Numbered from the stretch's first letter, positions 30,109 through 39,581 are shown. The stretch is 59,231 nt of DNA from Candidatus Cybelea palsarum (GCA_003166915.1 PMUK01000123.1:1-59231); one strand, 5' to 3'. Translations and numbers: made by a program. Notes: a model not told the origin generated them from the letters alone.

Positions 30109-32169
30109 TCAGCGCAGCTCTTCGAGCAACTCGGGCGCGGTGATTCCGCGCGTCGGGGTTCCCCAAGCCGTAACCAGCACGCTCCGGCACGCTCGCCCTA
30201 GCGCGTAGTGCAGCGCGCGGCGCTCTCGCTCGTTGTATCGCCGCGCCGCCTTCGTTCGAAACATATAGTAGCTGAACTTTGCCGTTCGGGCTGCTTGTGC
30301 GTCGCCCGCATTCTCCTTTGGAATCATTCCGAGTTTTCGGCTAAAGAGAAACGCGTCGGGTGCGTACCAGAGCGGAAAGGAGCCGGGGCGAACGTTCGCG
30401 ACGATCGCATGCTCGAACTCGCGTCCGAGCGCGGCCTCGACGCTCGTCATCTGCACGAAGCCGGTGGCCGTCACGGGCGGCTCACACGTTTCCAGATCGC
30501 TTTCTAAGCGCTGCTGCGCGTACTCGAGAACTTCGGCCGTGGTCGCATCCGGTTTCTCGCGCAGAAAACCACGTAAGCGGTCGAGAAGCCGTTCCAGCAG
30601 GGTCTGCTGCCCGAGGGCGCGCGCCGAATCCGGCTCGCCCTCGCGTGCCAGAGCATCGCGCCAAACTCTGCGCGCTAAAGCTTCGAACGGCTGCGTTTGC
30701 ATGACGTCGAGCCACTCCAAGCGCAACCGGCGAAATCGTTTGACTCGAGCCGCCGCATCCGGGCCGAGCGCATCATCTTGCTCGCCGCGAATCACGTTCC
30801 AGCCAAGGCGCAGATCCCGTTTGGGATTCCAGCGGCTCGCGCGTGTGGTCGGCGCCGGTTCGTCGTCGAAAGCAAAGAGCGTCCGTTGCGGGTCGGGCGG
30901 TTCGCCGCAGAGCATCGCCAGCGAGGCGTCGGAGAGGCCGACGGCCGGTCCGCTCAACGTGCGCAAGAGCCATTCGTGTCGAAACGGATCGTAGGCGTTC
31001 CACAGCAGCGCCAGCGCATCCAGGGCGCGGCGGTCCGCGAAGATATTAACGTCGCCGGAGACGACGACGGGAACGTTTGCGTCGAGCAGCGCGGATTCGT
31101 AGAGCTCGACGTTGCGAACGGAACGGAAGATTACCGCAATCCGTTGCGCGCTCACGCCTTGCGCAATCCACTCTCCGACGCGTTGCGCGACGAACGCCGC
31201 TTCGTCGAGTGCCGTCGGGAGGCGATGCACGTCAACGCGCGGCGATCGGTACCGTACGCGCAGCTCGATGCGCGAGTCGGAGTGCACGAAGGTCGTCTCG
31301 GGTTGGGTTCTGCGCACCATTGAAATGGCCGAGGCGGGATCTCCGCAGAGCGTTACGCCGCCCAAGGCTTCCCCGAAGATCGCGCGCAGCAGTTGAACTT
31401 CGGCATCGGTCAGCTCTTGCGCGTCGTCGACGAAGACGAACCGGTGCCGCTCGCGCATTTGCGCCGCAAGCTCTCGGTCTTCACGCAGAGCGTGCGTCGC
31501 GGCGACGATCGCGTCGCGCCCGGTCATGCGGCCCGTCGTGCTGACGAGTTGCACGTATGCTTCGTACAGTTTGGCGATAATCTTGGCGAGGTCCACCTCT
31601 CGGCGATACTGCCGAGCCAGCTCCTGCGCCGAGACGTCGAGCGAGTCGTGAAACGTGTTCTTGGTGGCGATCAGCAGGGACGGGTCGGTAAAGTTCGGCG
31701 GATTTGCATAGAACTCGGTCGCTCCGGTGAGCGCGAGCGAGAGAAAGAGCGCCGAATCCACGTTCGCATCGCCGAGACGCCGGATCAATCGAAATGCCGA
31801 TTGAAGAAAGCGCTGCGGCGAGCGCAATCCGGGAACTTCCGGATCGAGCTTCTCCTCGGCGAACTCCGCCCATCGCAGTTCGAAGAGTGGGGTGCAGGCG
31901 TGCGTGAAGAGCAACTCCGCCTCAACGTCGTCAATGAGGGTGATCTCTCGCCCTTTTGCGCACAGCAGCGCAACGGCGTACTCATCGAGGCGCCGGTGCG
32001 CGCGCACGTACAGCGGCTCGGCGTGCGGATAGAGCGCGCGGGCGCGGTTCGCCCGCTCGGCCAGCGCAATACTCTTGCCCGTGCCCACGGCGCCGAGAAT
32101 CGCAAGGCAACCATCATACGGCGCTTCGATGGCGGCCCGCTGGGCGTCGGTCAGTTCGAGCGCGATCAA
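30109..32169 (-). CDS. UvrD/AdnA-like superfamily 1 helicase
   Basis: A 686-residue SF1 helicase. Motifs in order: Q-motif LTDAQRAAIEAP; Walker A GAVGTGKS; motif II FVFVDDAQELTDAE (DDAQ in place of the usual DExQ); motif III GGVTLCGDPASAI; IAVIFRSVR; motif V TSVEAALGREFEHAIV, with Ala-Leu where UvrD has Lys-Gly; and motif VI HYALGRACRSVLVT. The layout resembles AdnA/AddA-type recombination helicases rather than housekeeping UvrD. It overlaps the upstream nuclease gene by four bases, so the two likely act as one end-resection complex. A single-frame product without its own nuclease domain; that is carried by the partner. Confidence 0.85.
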   Translation of the reverse strand: MIALELTDAQRAAIEAPYDGCLAILGAVGTGKSIALAERANRARALYPHAEPLYVRAHRRLDEYAVALLCAKGREITLIDDVEAELLFTHACTPLFELRWAEFAEEKLDPEVPGLRSPQRFLQSAFRLIRRLGDANVDSALFLSLALTGATEFYANPPNFTDPSLLIATKNTFHDSLDVSAQELARQYRREVDLAKIIAKLYEAYVQLVSTTGRMTGRDAIVAATHALREDRELAAQMRERHRFVFVDDAQELTDAEVQLLRAIFGEALGGVTLCGDPASAISMVRRTQPETTFVHSDSRIELRVRYRSPRVDVHRLPTALDEAAFVAQRVGEWIAQGVSAQRIAVIFRSVRNVELYESALLDANVPVVVSGDVNIFADRRALDALALLWNAYDPFRHEWLLRTLSGPAVGLSDASLAMLCGEPPDPQRTLFAFDDEPAPTTRASRWNPKRDLRLGWNVIRGEQDDALGPDAAARVKRFRRLRLEWLDVMQTQPFEALARRVWRDALAREGEPDSARALGQQTLLERLLDRLRGFLREKPDATTAEVLEYAQQRLESDLETCEPPVTATGFVQMTSVEAALGREFEHAIVANVRPGSFPLWYAPDAFLFSRKLGMIPKENAGDAQAARTAKFSYYMFRTKAARRYNERERRALHYALGRACRSVLVTAWGTPTRGITAPELLEELR

Positions 32170-33419
32170 CTTCCGAAACGCTGGGCTTCCGCCGGGGGTT
32201 TATTGGCACAGGCCGTCTGGTATGCGCAATACGTGCAGGCTGCAGCGTTCTTGGTCGGTTCGAAATGGCGAATCTCGCCCGACGCCAATTGCATGCTCAG
32301 CTCGATCATTTTCTCGCGCGATCGCTCCAGATCGTCGAGCCTGATCGTTTTGCCCACCTCCAACACGACCGGGCGTACGTCGAGCAGCGCATCCTTCAGC
32401 GGAATGAGTACGAGCTTGCTCACGCGGTCGCCCGCGGCCGTGCGCGCCCAATAGTAGAACGGAAGCTGGAAGTCGCGAAAGCGGCGCACTTTCTCACAAT
32501 ACTCCGCCGCGCTCGTTGCGATGCTTCCCGTCTTATAGTCGACGACCCCCACGTCGCCGGTTCGTTCGTCGCGGTCGAGGCGATCGATGAATCCGACGAA
32601 AGCTCGTCCATCCAGATCGACTTCGGCAGAAACTTCGCGGCCAAGCACCTCGAACGGCGCCTCCAACTCTTGCACCAAGAGCCAGTCGACGTACCGCTGC
32701 GCGGTGCGTTGCGCTCGCCGGACCTGCAACTCGAACTCCACGCGCGTCTCGAAGCCGTCGCGATTACGTTCGAATGCCCAAGTGACGCACTCCCGCACGC
32801 GATTGCGCATCGCCAAACGATCGGCGCCGCGCGGGCGGGGAAAGTCACCGTGGAAATCCTCGAGCGCGAGATGAAAGGCGGTTCCGTACGCAGAGGCCGA
32901 CGATCCGGGGTCTTCAACCGCGGCGCAGGCGTACCGGTAGAACCATTTGCGCGCGCATTCGGTATAGGCGTTGAGCGCCGAGGCGCTGAAATGTTTCTGC
33001 CAACGCGGCACGCCGCCGGCTTCCTCGCGTTCGACCGCCTCCGCCAGCTCGATCTCTCTCCCAAGGTCACCAATGTCATCTTGACCGTGTCGAAGGGCCT
33101 TCACCTCAAACGTGCTGGCGATCGCATTGCGAAGCGTGTCTTCCGGCAAATCCTCGGGCAGCGCGCGAACGAGGCGCGCGCGCCGGACAAAGAGCAGTAC
33201 GCTGTCGCGCTCCGGCGGCGGCAGCGCGAGGCGGCCGCGGTCGATCGCGTCGAGCAGGTCGCCCGTGCGCCCGGCAAGGGTGGCGTACGCTGCGCCGACG
33301 TCGTGCGGAACGCCGGAGCAACCGGAACGAATCAGCCGACGCAGGAACGCTTCGTCTCCGGTTTTACGCCAGCGGACGGCATCGTCAATGAAGGAACGGA
33401 CTTGCACGGCTTCCGGCAC
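32166..33419 (-). CDS. PD-(D/E)XK nuclease of the RecB/AddB type
   Basis: A 417-residue protein. The C-terminal half holds the nuclease: ARKWFYRY, the catalytic Asp region FVGFIDRLDRDERTGDVGVV with the DYKTG core (D-x-K), and the closing cysteines CTYCAYQTAC. Together with the Cys in YTECARKW these form the four ligands expected of an AddB-type 4Fe-4S cluster. The first 130 residues look like a remnant of a helicase C-terminal region. The downstream helicase start overlaps its stop by four bases. Expected role: processing of double-strand breaks and possibly invading DNA. Divergent from ubiX. Confidence 0.85.
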   Translation of the reverse strand: MPEAVQVRSFIDDAVRWRKTGDEAFLRRLIRSGCSGVPHDVGAAYATLAGRTGDLLDAIDRGRLALPPPERDSVLLFVRRARLVRALPEDLPEDTLRNAIASTFEVKALRHGQDDIGDLGREIELAEAVEREEAGGVPRWQKHFSASALNAYTECARKWFYRYACAAVEDPGSSASAYGTAFHLALEDFHGDFPRPRGADRLAMRNRVRECVTWAFERNRDGFETRVEFELQVRRAQRTAQRYVDWLLVQELEAPFEVLGREVSAEVDLDGRAFVGFIDRLDRDERTGDVGVVDYKTGSIATSAAEYCEKVRRFRDFQLPFYYWARTAAGDRVSKLVLIPLKDALLDVRPVVLEVGKTIRLDDLERSREKMIELSMQLASGEIRHFEPTKNAAACTYCAYQTACANKPPAEAQRFGS

Positions 33420-33465
33420 GACGGTGTGGAGTTACCGTTTCTACCAGGCGCCCCTGCAGCCAACG

Positions 33466-33471
33466 TATAAC
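33466..33471 (+). promoter_or_regulatory. Candidate -10 element of ubiX
   Basis: TATAAC ends nine bases before the ubiX ATG, and no ribosome site fits between. This predicts a leader of about two or three bases, or none. Confidence 0.35.
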
Positions 33472-33480
33472 GGCTCTCCG

Positions 33481-34047
33481 ATGCGGCGCATCATCATCGG
33501 CATCAGCGGAGCAAGCGGCAGTCTTTACGGCTACATGGTATTGCAAGCGCTGCGCGCCATCGGCGGCGTCGAAACGCATCTCGTCCTCACGACGGCCGCT
33601 CGCCGCACGATCGAGCTTGAAACCGAGATGACCGCCGACGATTTCGAAAGCTTGGCCGACGTCGCCCACCGCGACGACGATCTCGCTGCCGCCGTCTCGA
33701 GCGGTTCGTTCATGACCGAAGGCATGCTGATCATTCCTTGCTCGATGAAAAGTGCGAGCGCGATTGCCTACTCGTTCAACTCGAATCTGCTCGTTCGAGC
33801 CGCGGACGTCTGCTTAAAGGAAAAGCGCCGGCTCGTACTGGTGATTCGCGAGACACCGTTGCATCTCGGTCATCTTCGCACGCTCGTCCGGCTTGCCGAA
33901 ATCGGTGCCGTTATTCTACCCCCGATCCCAGCCATGTACGCAAACCCGCAGAGCGTGGACGAGATCATCGCGCACACCGTCGGGAAGGCGCTCGATCAGT
34001 TTGGAATCGCCAACGAGCTTTTCAAGCGATGGCGTTCACCGACCTGA
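33481..34047 (+). CDS. ubiX: Flavin prenyltransferase
   Basis: UbiX makes the prenylated FMN cofactor used by UbiD-type decarboxylases. The 188-residue product shows the FMN-binding RIIIGISGASGSLYGYMVL loop, the conserved IIPCSMKSASAIAYSFNSNL segment, RLVLVIRETPLHLGHLRTLVRLAEIGAVI and PPIPAMYANPQSVDEII. A frame open from 33112 is only the shadow of the divergent nuclease. No ubiD is in the window. The 3' end overlaps the convergent nucleotidyltransferase by 26 bases. Confidence 0.95.
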   Translation: MRRIIIGISGASGSLYGYMVLQALRAIGGVETHLVLTTAARRTIELETEMTADDFESLADVAHRDDDLAAAVSSGSFMTEGMLIIPCSMKSASAIAYSFNSNLLVRAADVCLKEKRRLVLVIRETPLHLGHLRTLVRLAEIGAVILPPIPAMYANPQSVDEIIAHTVGKALDQFGIANELFKRWRSPT

Positions 34048-34786
34048 CGAGCCGGCGCGCAAGCGCGACGTCGCTCACGCGATCCACGTTGACTGCCGTT
34101 TCGGGATAGGCCGAAATCAGCGCGCGTACCGGTGCGCCGAGAATTTTCGTCGCGCGCGCCTCGGCCTGTGCGATCGATAACCGGCCAAATGCGAAGCGGG
34201 CCAGCATATCCCAGCCAAAGAGCGATGCCAGTTTGAGCGGATCCTTGCGCGCGGCGCCCAAGCGCTCGATGAAGCGTTCCAGGCGCGGGAGCGAGCGCGG
34301 CTTGATCGCCACCATGCCGCCACCGCAAAACGTACCATCGCGCATGCGAGCCCAAGTATGCGGCACGTCGGGAAAGGCCCGCATGTGTGCGCCTTTCTCG
34401 ACACATCCGTAGATCACGTCGGCCCCAAGCCGGCGTACGCCGGCGACGAAGTCGTCGACGGCTGCAGCCGCGAGCACCGGGAGATCCGACGCGACCACCA
34501 AGACGTCGTCGTCTGGTTCGAACCCCTCCAGGCCGCTCTCTAAACTTTCGGTAATTCGAACGCCGTCGGGGCGAAAATCGTCGGCGGCGTGGAGATCGTC
34601 GTGTCCCCACGTGCTGGGCGGAGCCACCACCACGATGCGTCCAACCGACGGCGAACCTCGGAGAGCTACCAGCACGCGTCCCGCAAGCGTTCTCCCACCG
34701 ATATCGATGAACGCTTTGTTCGGCGCGCCCGGCTGCAAGCGCGCAACGTCGTCCAACGGGCCGCCCGCAAGAAGAACGGCGTTCAT
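34022..34786 (-). CDS. Nucleotidyltransferase (MobA/GlmU-like NTP transferase)
   Basis: A 254-residue enzyme with the N-terminal nucleotide-binding start MNAVLLAGG, a PNKAFIDIGGRTLAGRVL activation segment and the metal-binding DDVLVVASDLPVL. Such enzymes activate molybdopterin, sugars or 4-phosphoryl alcohols with NTP. Position suggests the last: the gene overlaps ispE (ATGA at 34783-34786), so it could supply an isoprenoid-type activation step, though the usual IspD signature is not evident. An ATG at 34786 is chosen because the longer frame enters ispE. Confidence 0.8.
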   Translation of the reverse strand: MNAVLLAGGPLDDVARLQPGAPNKAFIDIGGRTLAGRVLVALRGSPSVGRIVVVAPPSTWGHDDLHAADDFRPDGVRITESLESGLEGFEPDDDVLVVASDLPVLAAAAVDDFVAGVRRLGADVIYGCVEKGAHMRAFPDVPHTWARMRDGTFCGGGMVAIKPRSLPRLERFIERLGAARKDPLKLASLFGWDMLARFAFGRLSIAQAEARATKILGAPVRALISAYPETAVNVDRVSDVALARRLVRSVNAIA

Positions 34787-35637
34787 CTCCACTCCGGCGT
34801 CGTCGCAAAGCGCGTCACGAAGCGCTCGTACTTCGGCGGCAACTCCAAGCGTCGTGCAATCGCCTCGATGTGAGCCTTTTCTGGTGAAAGCGTAAAGACG
34901 CACGAACCCGAGCCCGCCAAGAGCGCGTTGCTTGCACCGGCAACCCGCAGCGCGTCGAGCGCGGACGTAACCTGCGGAGTGGACGTCGCAATAACCTCGT
35001 GAAAGTCGTTCTGTAGGAGCGCTTGCACGCGTGGGAACTCCGCGCGTTGCAGCGCCTCGAGCATTGCGATCGAGACGCTGCCGCTGCGGGGCCGCTGCGG
35101 ACGTTTGGACGCATCGATATCTCGATATGCCTGCGCGGTGGAAACGTCGACGGGCGGCTTCACGATCAACACGTTCCACGCTGGGATCGCTCCAGCCGGC
35201 GTCACGCGCTCGCCCGTTCCTTCGACTAACGCGGCCGTTCCCGCGAGAAAAAAGGGAACGTCCGATCCGAGGCTTCGCGCGATCTGCATCCATTCCCGGC
35301 GCGGCGCCGCTCCGAATGCGCCGGCCATTGCCGCGCGCAAGACTGCCGCGGCGTCGCTGGAACCGCCGCCCAACCCAGCCTGTACGGGAATTCGCTTGAG
35401 CAATCGCATTCGCACCGCAGGGAGCTCCTCGCCCAGCGCATGGAGCGCAGCGATGGCGAGATTGCGGTCCCCCGCGAGCTCGTCGCGGTCGCACTCAAAG
35501 CTGAAGCGGGTACTCGGTTCGATCGTTAGTTCGTCCGCCAGGTCGATCGGCACCATCACGCTGCGCACGCCGTGATATCCGTCGCTGCGCAGGGCGAGCA
35601 CTTCGAGCGTCAGGTTGATTTTTGCGGGTGCTCGCAC
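34783..35637 (-). CDS. ispE: 4-diphosphocytidyl-2-C-methyl-D-erythritol kinase
   Basis: GHMP kinase of the MEP isoprenoid pathway that phosphorylates CDP-methylerythritol. Motifs: the N-terminal APAKINLTLEVLALRSDGYH, the ATP loop VQAGLGGGSSDAAAVL, the SLGSDVPFFLAGTAALVEGTG segment and the C-terminal ALLAGSGSCVF. The 284-residue length is normal. It starts at GTG 35637, divergent from the glycosidase, and overlaps the downstream nucleotidyltransferase by four bases. Confidence 0.95.
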   Translation of the reverse strand: MRAPAKINLTLEVLALRSDGYHGVRSVMVPIDLADELTIEPSTRFSFECDRDELAGDRNLAIAALHALGEELPAVRMRLLKRIPVQAGLGGGSSDAAAVLRAAMAGAFGAAPRREWMQIARSLGSDVPFFLAGTAALVEGTGERVTPAGAIPAWNVLIVKPPVDVSTAQAYRDIDASKRPQRPRSGSVSIAMLEALQRAEFPRVQALLQNDFHEVIATSTPQVTSALDALRVAGASNALLAGSGSCVFTLSPEKAHIEAIARRLELPPKYERFVTRFATTPEWR

Positions 35638-35697
35638 CCTTTTTCGTTAGCCGCCGCGCGAGGAGGCGCCTTCGCGCCCCGTGCCGCAGTACGGAGT

Positions 35698-38142
35698 GTG
35701 GGCTTGAGCTACGACGCGCAGCGCAATGAGTTTTGCGCCTACGTCCTCAACGAATCCGAGACCCCCTACGGTCTCTTACTCGGGAACTTCAAAGCCTTCG
35801 CGCAATCGACCGCAAAAGGCGGCGTGCGAGGGCTTTGGGATGCCGACACCGACCAGATCATCTTCGGAACGCACCACATCGCCTATCGTCTCCTCGACCG
35901 CACGTTCTTTCCGCATCAAATCGAGCACGATCTCACCTTCCTTCCCTACGCGCAGATCTCCGAGTTTACGCTCGACCACCGCGTCCACGTAACCGAAGCC
36001 TTCTACGTGCCGCACGGGCCGGAGTTCGACCGTGCCGTCGCATTCGTGGTAGACGTGACGCTCTTCAATCCGGGGGCCGAAGCGCTTGACGTTTCGCTCT
36101 TCCCGTGGGCGATGCTGGTCGGCCAGCGCTTCTACGGCGAGCCCGAACACGAGGTCCGCGCCTGGAATGACGGACGTTTCATCTGCTCGAAAAATCTCGA
36201 GACCGGCGGCGAACGCTGGTGGGGCGGATCGCGCCGTCCAGTCGCCGTCCAGCTCTCGCTGCGCGAACAGGTCTTGCTCGAAGCCATGCGCCGCGCAACG
36301 TTTTCGCAAGCCGATTCGAAACCGACGATGGGCGACGTCACGCCGCAGCAAGCAGAACTCGTGAGCCGGCGCATCTTCGGCGCCTTCGAATACCGGATTA
36401 CGGTGGCGGCGGGGGCGCGTGAATCGCTGCGACTAGCCGTCGTCTACGATAAGGCCGGAACCGAACGCAGCCGCCCCGTCCTCGAAGCGCTGCTTTCCGA
36501 TCTGCGCGCGCTGCACGATACGCAAGGCTATTTCAACGAGCGTCTCGCCGACGCGAGATTCCTCACGCCTTCCCCAGAGATCAGCCGCGGCGTGGTTTGG
36601 GCGAAGGCCAACATGCTGCGCATCGTCAAGGAGTATCCGCACGGTTGGGGGGCGACCAACTCGCCGCCCTCCGACATCCTCGTCTCACGCGACACGTCCT
36701 GGTTCGTTCACGGCTTCGATTACTTTTGGCCCGAGTTCAGTCGCAACGCGCTCGAAGTCTTTAACGCAGCCGTCCAAGAGAGCGGGTTAATGGTCGAATA
36801 CGTGCGCGGCGTCACCGGTTATAAAACCGATTACGACCTGAACATCAACGACGATACGCCGCTGCATCTCATCGCGATGCTCCACCACTACAACGCGACG
36901 CTCGACGACGAGTGGGTTCGGGAACACATTGCGCTCGTGATTCGCCTTACCGATTACCTGCTTTCGCAGCGCGATCCTCACGGCTTGGTCTATTGCCAAG
37001 CCAAAGGCGTAGACATGCACGGCATTTCCTCCTGGCGCAACATCATTCCGTATTACACGCTCGACGGCGCCGTCACGGAAATCAACGCGGAGGCCGTCTA
37101 CGCGCTCGAGGCGGCGGCAATGCTCTGCGCGGTCGTCGGCGATAACGACCATTGGGAAAAGTACGGCGCGCAAGCTAAGAGCATGCGTACCGCCATGATG
37201 GATTATCTGTACAACGACGATACCGGCGCCTTCGTCCTCAACTACGATCAGGACGGAAACTACCAAGACAACTTTACGGCCGACGAGATTTTCCCGGTGC
37301 TCTTCGGCGTTGCCGACCAGGCTCAGCGGCAGGCGATTCTCACGCGCTTGAAGGAGGCGGATTTTGTAACGCCGGTCGGACTTCGCACGATTTCGACCGC
37401 CGACGCTTGGTATTTTCCATCGTATGGCTTTGGGCTGCTCGGCGGCATCTGGCCCGACCTCACGCTGTGGTTTGCCGTCGCACTCGCCCGTAACGGCATG
37501 ACCGACGACGCCGTGCATTTCCTGACTCAGACCTATGCCGCGATGGAAGCCGGAAGCCCGCGCAATACGGTCCCGGGCGAGTTTGCCGAATGGTTCGACG
37601 GCGGCTCGTTGAGCAACCGCGGAATGTATCTCTCCCCCTGGACCAGCGCGAAGTTTTTGTGGGCGGTCGCCGAGACCGTCGGGGGTCTGGACGGCTATCG
37701 CACCAGCGGACGTCCGCACTTGGCGCCCATGCGTCCGGCGGATTGGAAATGGGTCGCCGCCGCTCGGGTGCACTGGGGCGGCCGGCGCTGCACGTACGTC
37801 ATTGATTTGCTCAACGATACGATTTACGCGAACATGCCCGAGCTTTCGGCGGAAGAACCGTTTGCGTGCATCTATGCCGGACGCGACGTGAGCGACGAAG
37901 TAACCATTTCGCCCGTGGAAGTCGGTGGGATCGCCTTCGAAGACGATGCAGGCGCGGTGCGCATCTTCGTCGGTAACCTAGGCGATCGCGCGCGCGACGT
38001 GCTGCTCGAGTTTCGCGGACATACGGCTCGCGTTAACATGGCCGCCGGCGAACTGCGCGAGGTGCACTTGATCGGCAAGCCGAGCGACCGGCGGGCGCGG
38101 GCCGCAAAACTCGACCTGGTTCGCCCGCTGGCGCGCGCATGA
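35698..38142 (+). CDS. Large six-hairpin glycosidase / glycogen-debranching-like enzyme
   Basis: A product of about 814 residues with an N-terminal beta-sandwich (about residues 1-300) and an (alpha/alpha)6 barrel (about 300-720) of the GH15/GH63/GH94/GDE type, followed by a small beta domain. Barrel landmarks are VSRDTSWFVHGFDYFWPEF, YKTDYDLNINDDTPLHLIAM, SWRNIIPYYTLDGAVTEINA and FAEWFDGGSLSNRGMYLSPW, rich in acidic and Trp residues expected at a sugar site. I cannot tell hydrolase from phosphorylase. The frame is open to 35572, but that would overlap ispE divergently; GTG 35698 is my choice, low certainty. Its stop overlaps the next ATG (ATGA). Confidence 0.8.
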   Translation: MGLSYDAQRNEFCAYVLNESETPYGLLLGNFKAFAQSTAKGGVRGLWDADTDQIIFGTHHIAYRLLDRTFFPHQIEHDLTFLPYAQISEFTLDHRVHVTEAFYVPHGPEFDRAVAFVVDVTLFNPGAEALDVSLFPWAMLVGQRFYGEPEHEVRAWNDGRFICSKNLETGGERWWGGSRRPVAVQLSLREQVLLEAMRRATFSQADSKPTMGDVTPQQAELVSRRIFGAFEYRITVAAGARESLRLAVVYDKAGTERSRPVLEALLSDLRALHDTQGYFNERLADARFLTPSPEISRGVVWAKANMLRIVKEYPHGWGATNSPPSDILVSRDTSWFVHGFDYFWPEFSRNALEVFNAAVQESGLMVEYVRGVTGYKTDYDLNINDDTPLHLIAMLHHYNATLDDEWVREHIALVIRLTDYLLSQRDPHGLVYCQAKGVDMHGISSWRNIIPYYTLDGAVTEINAEAVYALEAAAMLCAVVGDNDHWEKYGAQAKSMRTAMMDYLYNDDTGAFVLNYDQDGNYQDNFTADEIFPVLFGVADQAQRQAILTRLKEADFVTPVGLRTISTADAWYFPSYGFGLLGGIWPDLTLWFAVALARNGMTDDAVHFLTQTYAAMEAGSPRNTVPGEFAEWFDGGSLSNRGMYLSPWTSAKFLWAVAETVGGLDGYRTSGRPHLAPMRPADWKWVAAARVHWGGRRCTYVIDLLNDTIYANMPELSAEEPFACIYAGRDVSDEVTISPVEVGGIAFEDDAGAVRIFVGNLGDRARDVLLEFRGHTARVNMAAGELREVHLIGKPSDRRARAAKLDLVRPLARA

Positions 38143-38582
38143 GATTTCCGACGGTCGTCCTGGCGGTCGGCGCCGCGGTTCTATTGATTGCCGTCGCCGT
38201 GGGGCAGCACATGGGCGATCGGGTCATGCAACAGGCGACCCAGCAGCAGTTGCAGTCGGTGATCCCCACGCCCCTGCCGTCCGGTGCCGACGCTTCGCCG
38301 CGGCCGTACGGCCCCGATTGGAAGCGCTCGCAGTCCCTTTCGGCCGCCGGCGACCCTCGTTTTCCGGATCCTCGGGTGCCGCCAAAGCCGCTGCCCACGC
38401 TGCCGCCCACGCCGAAGGCCTCGCCGTCCCCCCCGCCGCCGGTAACGCCGACGCCGAATCCGAATATCCCGATCTGGCGCCAGAAGCCGTTCCCGACCTT
38501 CGAGCCGTCGCCCGCGTCGAGCGGTCCCCTGGCCTCGCCCCAGGTCGGGATGCCCCCCGAGGCGACGCCGACACCTCCCTAA
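38139..38582 (+). CDS. Signal-anchored proline-rich protein
   Basis: A 147-residue protein with one N-terminal hydrophobic helix (about residues 5-22, MRFPTVVLAVGAAVLLIAVA) and no Cys lipobox, then a soluble tail in which nearly half of the residues from 80 on are Pro (PLPTLPPTPKASPSPPPP). It probably hangs in the periplasm as a spacer or binds an envelope partner. It is translationally coupled to the glycosidase through ATGA, which suggests that the enzyme acts at or near the membrane. No family recognised. Confidence 0.7.
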   Translation: MRFPTVVLAVGAAVLLIAVAVGQHMGDRVMQQATQQQLQSVIPTPLPSGADASPRPYGPDWKRSQSLSAAGDPRFPDPRVPPKPLPTLPPTPKASPSPPPPVTPTPNPNIPIWRQKPFPTFEPSPASSGPLASPQVGMPPEATPTPP

Positions 38583-38617
38583 GCACTACGTCGCGGCGTT
38601 CTCTGGGGAATGCCTGT

Positions 38618-38623
38618 TAGAAT
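38618..38623 (+). promoter_or_regulatory. Candidate -10 element of pdxS
   Basis: TAGAAT ends six bases before the pdxS ATG, with no ribosome site between, so the mRNA would start at the start codon. No clear -35 is seen at normal spacing. Confidence 0.4.
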
Positions 38624-38629
38624 AGAAGC

Positions 38630-39517
38630 ATGGAAACTGGAACGGTAACGGTCAAACGCGGACTCGCGCAGATGCTCAAAGGCGGCGTCATTATGGACGT
38701 CGTGACGCCCGAACACGCAGCGATCGCGCAAGAGGCAGGCGCCGTCGCCGTGATGGCGCTCGAACGGATTCCGGCAGACATCCGAGCGACCGGCGGTGTT
38801 GCTCGAATGAGCGGGATCGAGCTGATTCGCAGCATCATGGACGCCGTAACGGTTCCGGTGATGGCCAAATGCCGCATCGGGCACTTTGCGGAGGCGCAGG
38901 TGTTGCAGCAGCTCGGCGTCGATTACATCGACGAATCGGAAGTGCTGACGCCGGCCGACGACAACTACCACGTCGACAAACAGGTTTTTAAGACTCCGTT
39001 CGTCTGCGGAGCGCGCGATCTCGGCGAAGCGCTTCGGCGAATTGCCGAAGGCGCGGCGATGATTCGCAGCAAGGGCGAAGCGGGCAGCGGCAACATCGTC
39101 GAGGCGGTTCGTCACATGCGCGCCATCGGCGATGCGATTCGCGAGCTGCACATCACTCCAAAGGAAGAACTCGTCGCGCGAGCCCGCGATCTTGGGGCCC
39201 CCGTCGAACTCGTCACGGAGATTGCGCGCGACGGCAAGTTGCCCGTCGTGCTCTTCTGCGCTGGCGGCGTCGCAACGCCCGCGGACGCCGCATTGATGAT
39301 GCAGCTTGGCGCGGAGGGCATCTTCGTCGGAAGCGGCATCTTTAAATCGAAGGATCCCAAACGTTTCGCCCGTGCCATCGTTGATGCGACGACGCACTTC
39401 AACGAGCCCGAGATCGTTCTAGAGGCTTGCCGGTCGCTCGGCGCATCCGAGGCGATGCCGGGCCTCGACATCCGCCAGCTCGCCGAAGGGCAACTGATGG
39501 CCCCCCGCGGTGTCTAA
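38630..39517 (+). CDS. pdxS: Pyridoxal 5'-phosphate synthase subunit PdxS
   Basis: The synthase subunit of the R5P-dependent vitamin B6 pathway: a TIM barrel that makes PLP from ribose 5-phosphate, glyceraldehyde 3-phosphate and ammonia supplied by PdxT. The 295 residues are highly conserved: [75 protein letters not shown] and [20 protein letters not shown]. The catalytic lysines sit in the MAKCR and IRSKG segments. pdxT follows after a long hairpin. PLP made here would serve BioF, BioA, GcvPB and the decarboxylase in this window. Confidence 0.98.
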   Translation: METGTVTVKRGLAQMLKGGVIMDVVTPEHAAIAQEAGAVAVMALERIPADIRATGGVARMSGIELIRSIMDAVTVPVMAKCRIGHFAEAQVLQQLGVDYIDESEVLTPADDNYHVDKQVFKTPFVCGARDLGEALRRIAEGAAMIRSKGEAGSGNIVEAVRHMRAIGDAIRELHITPKEELVARARDLGAPVELVTEIARDGKLPVVLFCAGGVATPADAALMMQLGAEGIFVGSGIFKSKDPKRFARAIVDATTHFNEPEIVLEACRSLGASEAMPGLDIRQLAEGQLMAPRGV

Positions 39518-39581
39518 CCACTTGTCATGCTGAGCCCTTCGACTACGCTCAGGACAGGCTTCATCGAAGCACGACAAGTGG
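39518..39581. repeat. Dispersed palindromic element forming a long hairpin at the pdxS-pdxT junction
   Basis: The element is bracketed by CCACTTGTC (39518-39526) and GACAAGTGG (39573-39581), with TGCT/AGCA extending the stem after one mismatch. Inside is the familiar GAGCCCTTCGACTACGCTCA core. One possible pdxT start (ATG 39527) lies in the left arm and another (GTG 39578) in the right arm, so folding of the mRNA could affect pdxT translation. Confidence 0.8.
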
